Source: Onthophagus taurus (lineage: Eukaryota; Arthropoda; Insecta; Coleoptera; Scarabaeidae). Taken from it: DNA of 64,000 bases. The translations under genes were made by a program, and so were the position numbers. A model generated the notes under the pieces. The model saw nothing but the letters and a program-made list of their open reading frames with translations. It did not search any database and was not told where the DNA came from. Positions 60,888 to 64,000 of the stretch are shown here, piece after piece (position 1 is the first letter of the stretch; each line of letters starts with the position of its first letter). The DNA lies in assembly GCF_036711975.1 (NCBI RefSeq), contig NC_091971.1, forward strand, positions 7,819,501 through 7,883,500. Direction: 5' to 3'.

Positions 60888-61340
60888 TTTATAATTTTAG
60901 TTATGATAACATTTTCTCATTTATTTGTTACTATTATTGTTTAATTTTTAAATGTAATGTTTCTTTCTTGTTAAAATATTAAAACGGTAAATGGTTTTAA
61001 TATTTAAATGTAGAAAAACAAAGTTCTCGAATAAATATAATGTTTAATCCAAAATTTAATTTTTATATTTGTTATTACTAAAATTGTAATAATACGATAG
61101 ATGGCGCTGTTTATTATGATAAATGGACGCGATAAATTTTATTTAAAATTTATATTACTTTCTTTTTAATAAAAATAATTTAAGTTGTTTTAATATAACT
61201 TACAATATTAGTATCTTATTATTTAATTATTAATTAAATAAATTTTGCAACTTCATGTGCTGGAATATTGTAACTAACTTCATAGTTAATGAACTGTCAA
61301 TTTCGCATAGTAGAGTGTTTGTTTACTAAACAATAAAAAA
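60888..61340. other. Interval between APE1 and TAF6
   Basis: Very AT-rich. It holds the APE1 3' flank, with an aataaat at about 61032, and the TAF6 5' flank. No other feature is seen. Confidence 0.6.
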
Positions 61341-63745
61341 ATGGCAAAAAACACTGATAGTGATTTATATGGAACCTCTTTTTCTGCGGAATCTATAAAA
61401 GTGGTCGCCGAAAGTATCGGAATACCGAATTTGCCGGATGATGCGGCGAAAGAACTCGCCGATGATATATCCTATCGTTTGAAACATATTATACAGGACG
61501 CCGCCAAATTTATGCACCACGCAAAACGTACGAAATTAATGAACACCGACGTGGATTACGCTTTGAAGATAAAAAATGCAGAGGTAAAATTAGTTTCCAT
61601 AAATTTCCAAAATTCAATATGTTTATGTTTTAGCCTCAATATGGATTTCATATGAAAGAAACTTTACCGTTTAGATTTGCTTCCGGCGGGGGACGTGAAT
61701 TACATTTTGTAGAGGAGAAAGAGGTTGATTTGAATGAGTTATTACAAAATGTTAGTCCTAAAGCTCCTTTAGATGTTACATTGAGAGCTCATTGGTTGTG
61801 TATCGACGGTGTTCAACCAACAATTCCTGAAAATCCACCACCAGTTTCAAAACAACTACAAAAGGTTCATTATTTCAATTGTATTATACATAAATAATAC
61901 TCTTATTTTTAGTTGGAATCTGTTGATCCTATTAAAATTAACAAACCAACAAAAGAAGCTGCCAGCAAACCTAGCACTGGGAAACATAAATTAAGAAATG
62001 TTGAAACAGTTCAGATTAAACAACTTGCAACTCATGAATTGTCTGTCGAACAACAGTTGTATTACAAAGAAATTACTGAAGCTTGTGTTGGTGCTGATGA
62101 AGGAAGAAGAGCTGTAAATTTAATTTATATTTGTCTTTGTACCTTTTTATATTAATTCAATTTTAAATTTATTAACAGGAAGCTTTACAAAGTTTAGCAT
62201 CCGATCCCGGTCTTCATGAAATGCTCCCTAGAATGTGTACCTTTATTATTGAAGGTGTTCGCGTAAATGTTGTTCAAAAAAATTTAGCATTACTTATTTA
62301 TTTAATGAGAATGGTTAAAGCGTTATTAGATAACCAATCCTTATTTTTAGAAAAATATGTAAGTTTTTTAAAGATCAAAATTCTTTATTTTATTATTATT
62401 TTTCTAAAATAGCTTCACGAGTTAATTCCATCAGTTACAACATGTATCGTATCCCGACAATTATGTCAAAGACCCGAATTGGATAATCATTGGGCTCTTC
62501 GAGATTTTGCTTCGCGATTAATGGCTCAAATTTGCAAAAATTTCAACACCTCAACGAATAACATTCAAACGCGTGTGACTCGTTTATTTAGCAATGCATT
62601 ACAACAAGGAGAAAATTTAGCGCTAGCTTCTTTGTATGGTGCTCTTGAAGGACTTTCTGAGCTGGGCCCTGAGGTTATAAAAACGTTTATTTTTCCACGT
62701 ATAAAAACGATTGGTACTACAATTGAACAGCACTTGGAAGGGCCTTTAATGTCATCGCAAGTAGAAAAAGTAGCTTGCGGCCACATTAAACAATTATTAG
62801 CGAAAGTTTTAGCACCGATTATTAAAAATATTCGAAACCCACCCGATTACTTAGACGATTATAAAATTGAGTATGGATATTTGGGACAAACCTTACAAAA
62901 TGCTGTTATGAAAGCAAGAACTCAACCTCCAGCAACTACAACAACCACCACAAATATGACTAATAATGCAATCACATCAGTTGGGGCGAATATTTCTAGA
63001 GCTGTACCAACCCCCACGGGACTTGGACAACAAGTATGTTGATAAAAATACACTGTGTTAATTAATTATCGTACCCGACGTCATCATTGCAAGTATGCAA
63101 CCACTAGCGCAGTTTACGTATTGTAATACGAATATTGTGATATTGGTTGCATACTTGCAATGATGACGTCGGGTACGATAATGAATTAACACACTGTATA
63201 CAACAACCTGGTACTTGAAACATTCGGGTTTAGCCATCTTGAAAGACGTACAGCTTAATCCAAAAGTTTCTAGTTCAAATGTTTGATCTCTCTTAATTCT
63301 AATTTAATTGTAGCAAAATTCAAATCAAGGTCGTACAATTGTAATGAATCAAGGAAATCGGGTAACAACATCATCAGGGAATCAAAAAATTGTGTTCTTG
63401 GCGCAACAAAGACCTCAAACACCTGGAGGAATGCTTCAACAACAAAATCAACAAAATGTTCAAAATCAACAAAATACCATAGTAAAATTTGTGTCAAACG
63501 CAAATACCCAAAATAGCCAAAAAGTGGTTAATACCCAACAGAAATTGGTCGTAGTTTGTATGCCTAGTTCAACTCCAAATACAGCTGCTCCAATTAGCAC
63601 CCAAAGTACTGGTAATCTATTGAGTCCCGATCCTATCATGTCAAACCAATCTCCTCTTTCAGTGGTCCAGAAACAACCCTCCTTTCTTCAGCAGCAAGGT
63701 AAAATTAAAATGGAACCAATGCATATTGATTTGGATTTAAGCTAG
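61341..63745 (+). CDS. Taf6: TAF6, TFIID/SAGA-type histone-fold subunit
   Basis: There are six exons (61341-61583, 61634-61864, 61913-62113, 62179-62358, 62413-63033 and 63314-63745), all phase 0, giving 635 residues (human TAF6 has 677). The H4-like histone fold lies at about 10-78: [52 protein letters not shown]. It pairs with TAF9 in TFIID. A conserved linker follows ([14 protein letters not shown]-like, then [16 protein letters not shown]). The HEAT-repeat domain occupies about 210-470 ([73 protein letters not shown]). The C-terminus is Gln/Asn/Thr-rich and ends IDLDLS. The last intron holds a mariner-type MITE and a palindromic-repeat remnant. The exon 2 donor (gttcat) is weak. Confidence 0.96.
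63051..63196. mobile_element. Mariner-type MITE with long terminal inverted repeats
   Basis: In the last TAF6 intron, 53-bp arms (63051-63103 and 63144-63196) are inverted with two mismatches. The outer ends are cactgtgttaatt and, on the other strand, cagtgtgttaatt. A TA dinucleotide flanks each side (63049-63050 and 63197-63198), the target duplication of Tc1/mariner insertions. The loop is about 40 nt. There is no coding capacity. Confidence 0.85.
63211..63282. repeat. Dispersed palindromic repeat, copy 10 (partial)
   Basis: Directly after the MITE: tacttgaaacattcgggttt, agccatcttgaaagacgtac, agcttaatccaaaagtttct, agttcaaatg. Both arms and the hairpin centre are recognisable but diverged. 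Confidence 0.65.
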
Positions 63746-64000
63746 CAGTATATTTGTTTTGAGTAAATTTTTTTTTTTCGTTTATATTTTGAGAGAACTG
63801 AATGTATAATTAAATAAAATGAATAATTTTTTAATTGTTATTAAAATATTTTTAATTAATCCTAACTTAGATGTTAAGATTAAAACCTATAGTTATTAAT
63901 CACTTTGCCAACATTAAACTACATAACTCGTACTCTTGTTACAGAATTTGTTTAATACATATAGTTGAGCGCGGAATGAACCCAAGGCACCATGCTTCAA
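63746..64000 (+). other. TAF6 3' flank
   Basis: Non-coding, with an AATAAA about 65 bases after the stop codon (aattaaataaaatgaat). Nothing else is seen to the window end. Confidence 0.6.

Noticed and set aside
1-64000. tRNA, rRNA or CRISPR features
   Set aside because: I looked for tRNA-like arms, rRNA blocks and regularly spaced direct repeats. The only regular repeats are the 189-bp array and the palindromic family, neither of which is CRISPR-like.

Overview
The window looks like nuclear DNA of an insect, most likely a beetle. It is AT-rich, most introns are about 50-60 nt with GT-AG borders, and there are antisense non-LTR retrotransposon remnants. The gene set includes a sulfakinin neuropeptide precursor, a sugar-type gustatory receptor and Cdc20/Fizzy. 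The beetle assignment rests mainly on the sulfakinin sequence (a [11 protein letters not shown]-amide type peptide) and is an inference. All gene models below were built by reading frames and splice phases by eye; there is no transcript support.

Left third (1-22.7 kb): gene-poor. One gene spans it: a small protein with two Ras-association domains, resembling Drosophila Rau. Its first coding exon (8687-8836) is separated by a 12.4 kb intron from three clustered 3' exons (21228-22205). The rest is non-coding, with copies of a dispersed palindromic repeat and a short 189-bp tandem array (15.9-16.6 kb).

Middle (22.8-45 kb): a broken LINE with a second LINE fragment nested in it (22.8-25.5 kb). 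Then come Cdc20 (minus) and the TBP-repressor subunit Dr1/NC2-beta (plus), which share a 531-bp divergent promoter interval. Next is a ten-exon GTF3C2-like TFIIIC subunit with an unusual N-terminal extension of AT-hooks and zinc fingers. A minus-strand cluster follows: a coiled-coil protein, a 99-codon orphan, the sulfakinin gene and an F-box/LRR-like gene.

Right third (45-64 kb): an SLC17-type transporter (minus) and a full ABCA-type ABC transporter (plus), whose start codons lie only 168 bp apart. Then a small zinc-finger protein, a sugar gustatory receptor whose frame is broken by a 43-bp tandem duplication, an aquaporin running tail-to-tail into it (stops 15 bp apart), an APE1-type AP endonuclease with two in-frame starts, and TAF6.

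No operon logic applies. Functional themes are transcription initiation (Dr1, GTF3C2, TAF6), cell cycle and genome maintenance (Cdc20, APE1), transport (SLC17, ABCA, aquaporin) and feeding physiology (sulfakinin, sugar receptor). The most distinctive undescribed structure is a family of palindromic repeats seen at ten loci. Its core is a nested perfect palindrome, and two of the larger copies share the same end sequences in opposite orientation. I saw no rRNA, tRNA or CRISPR array.
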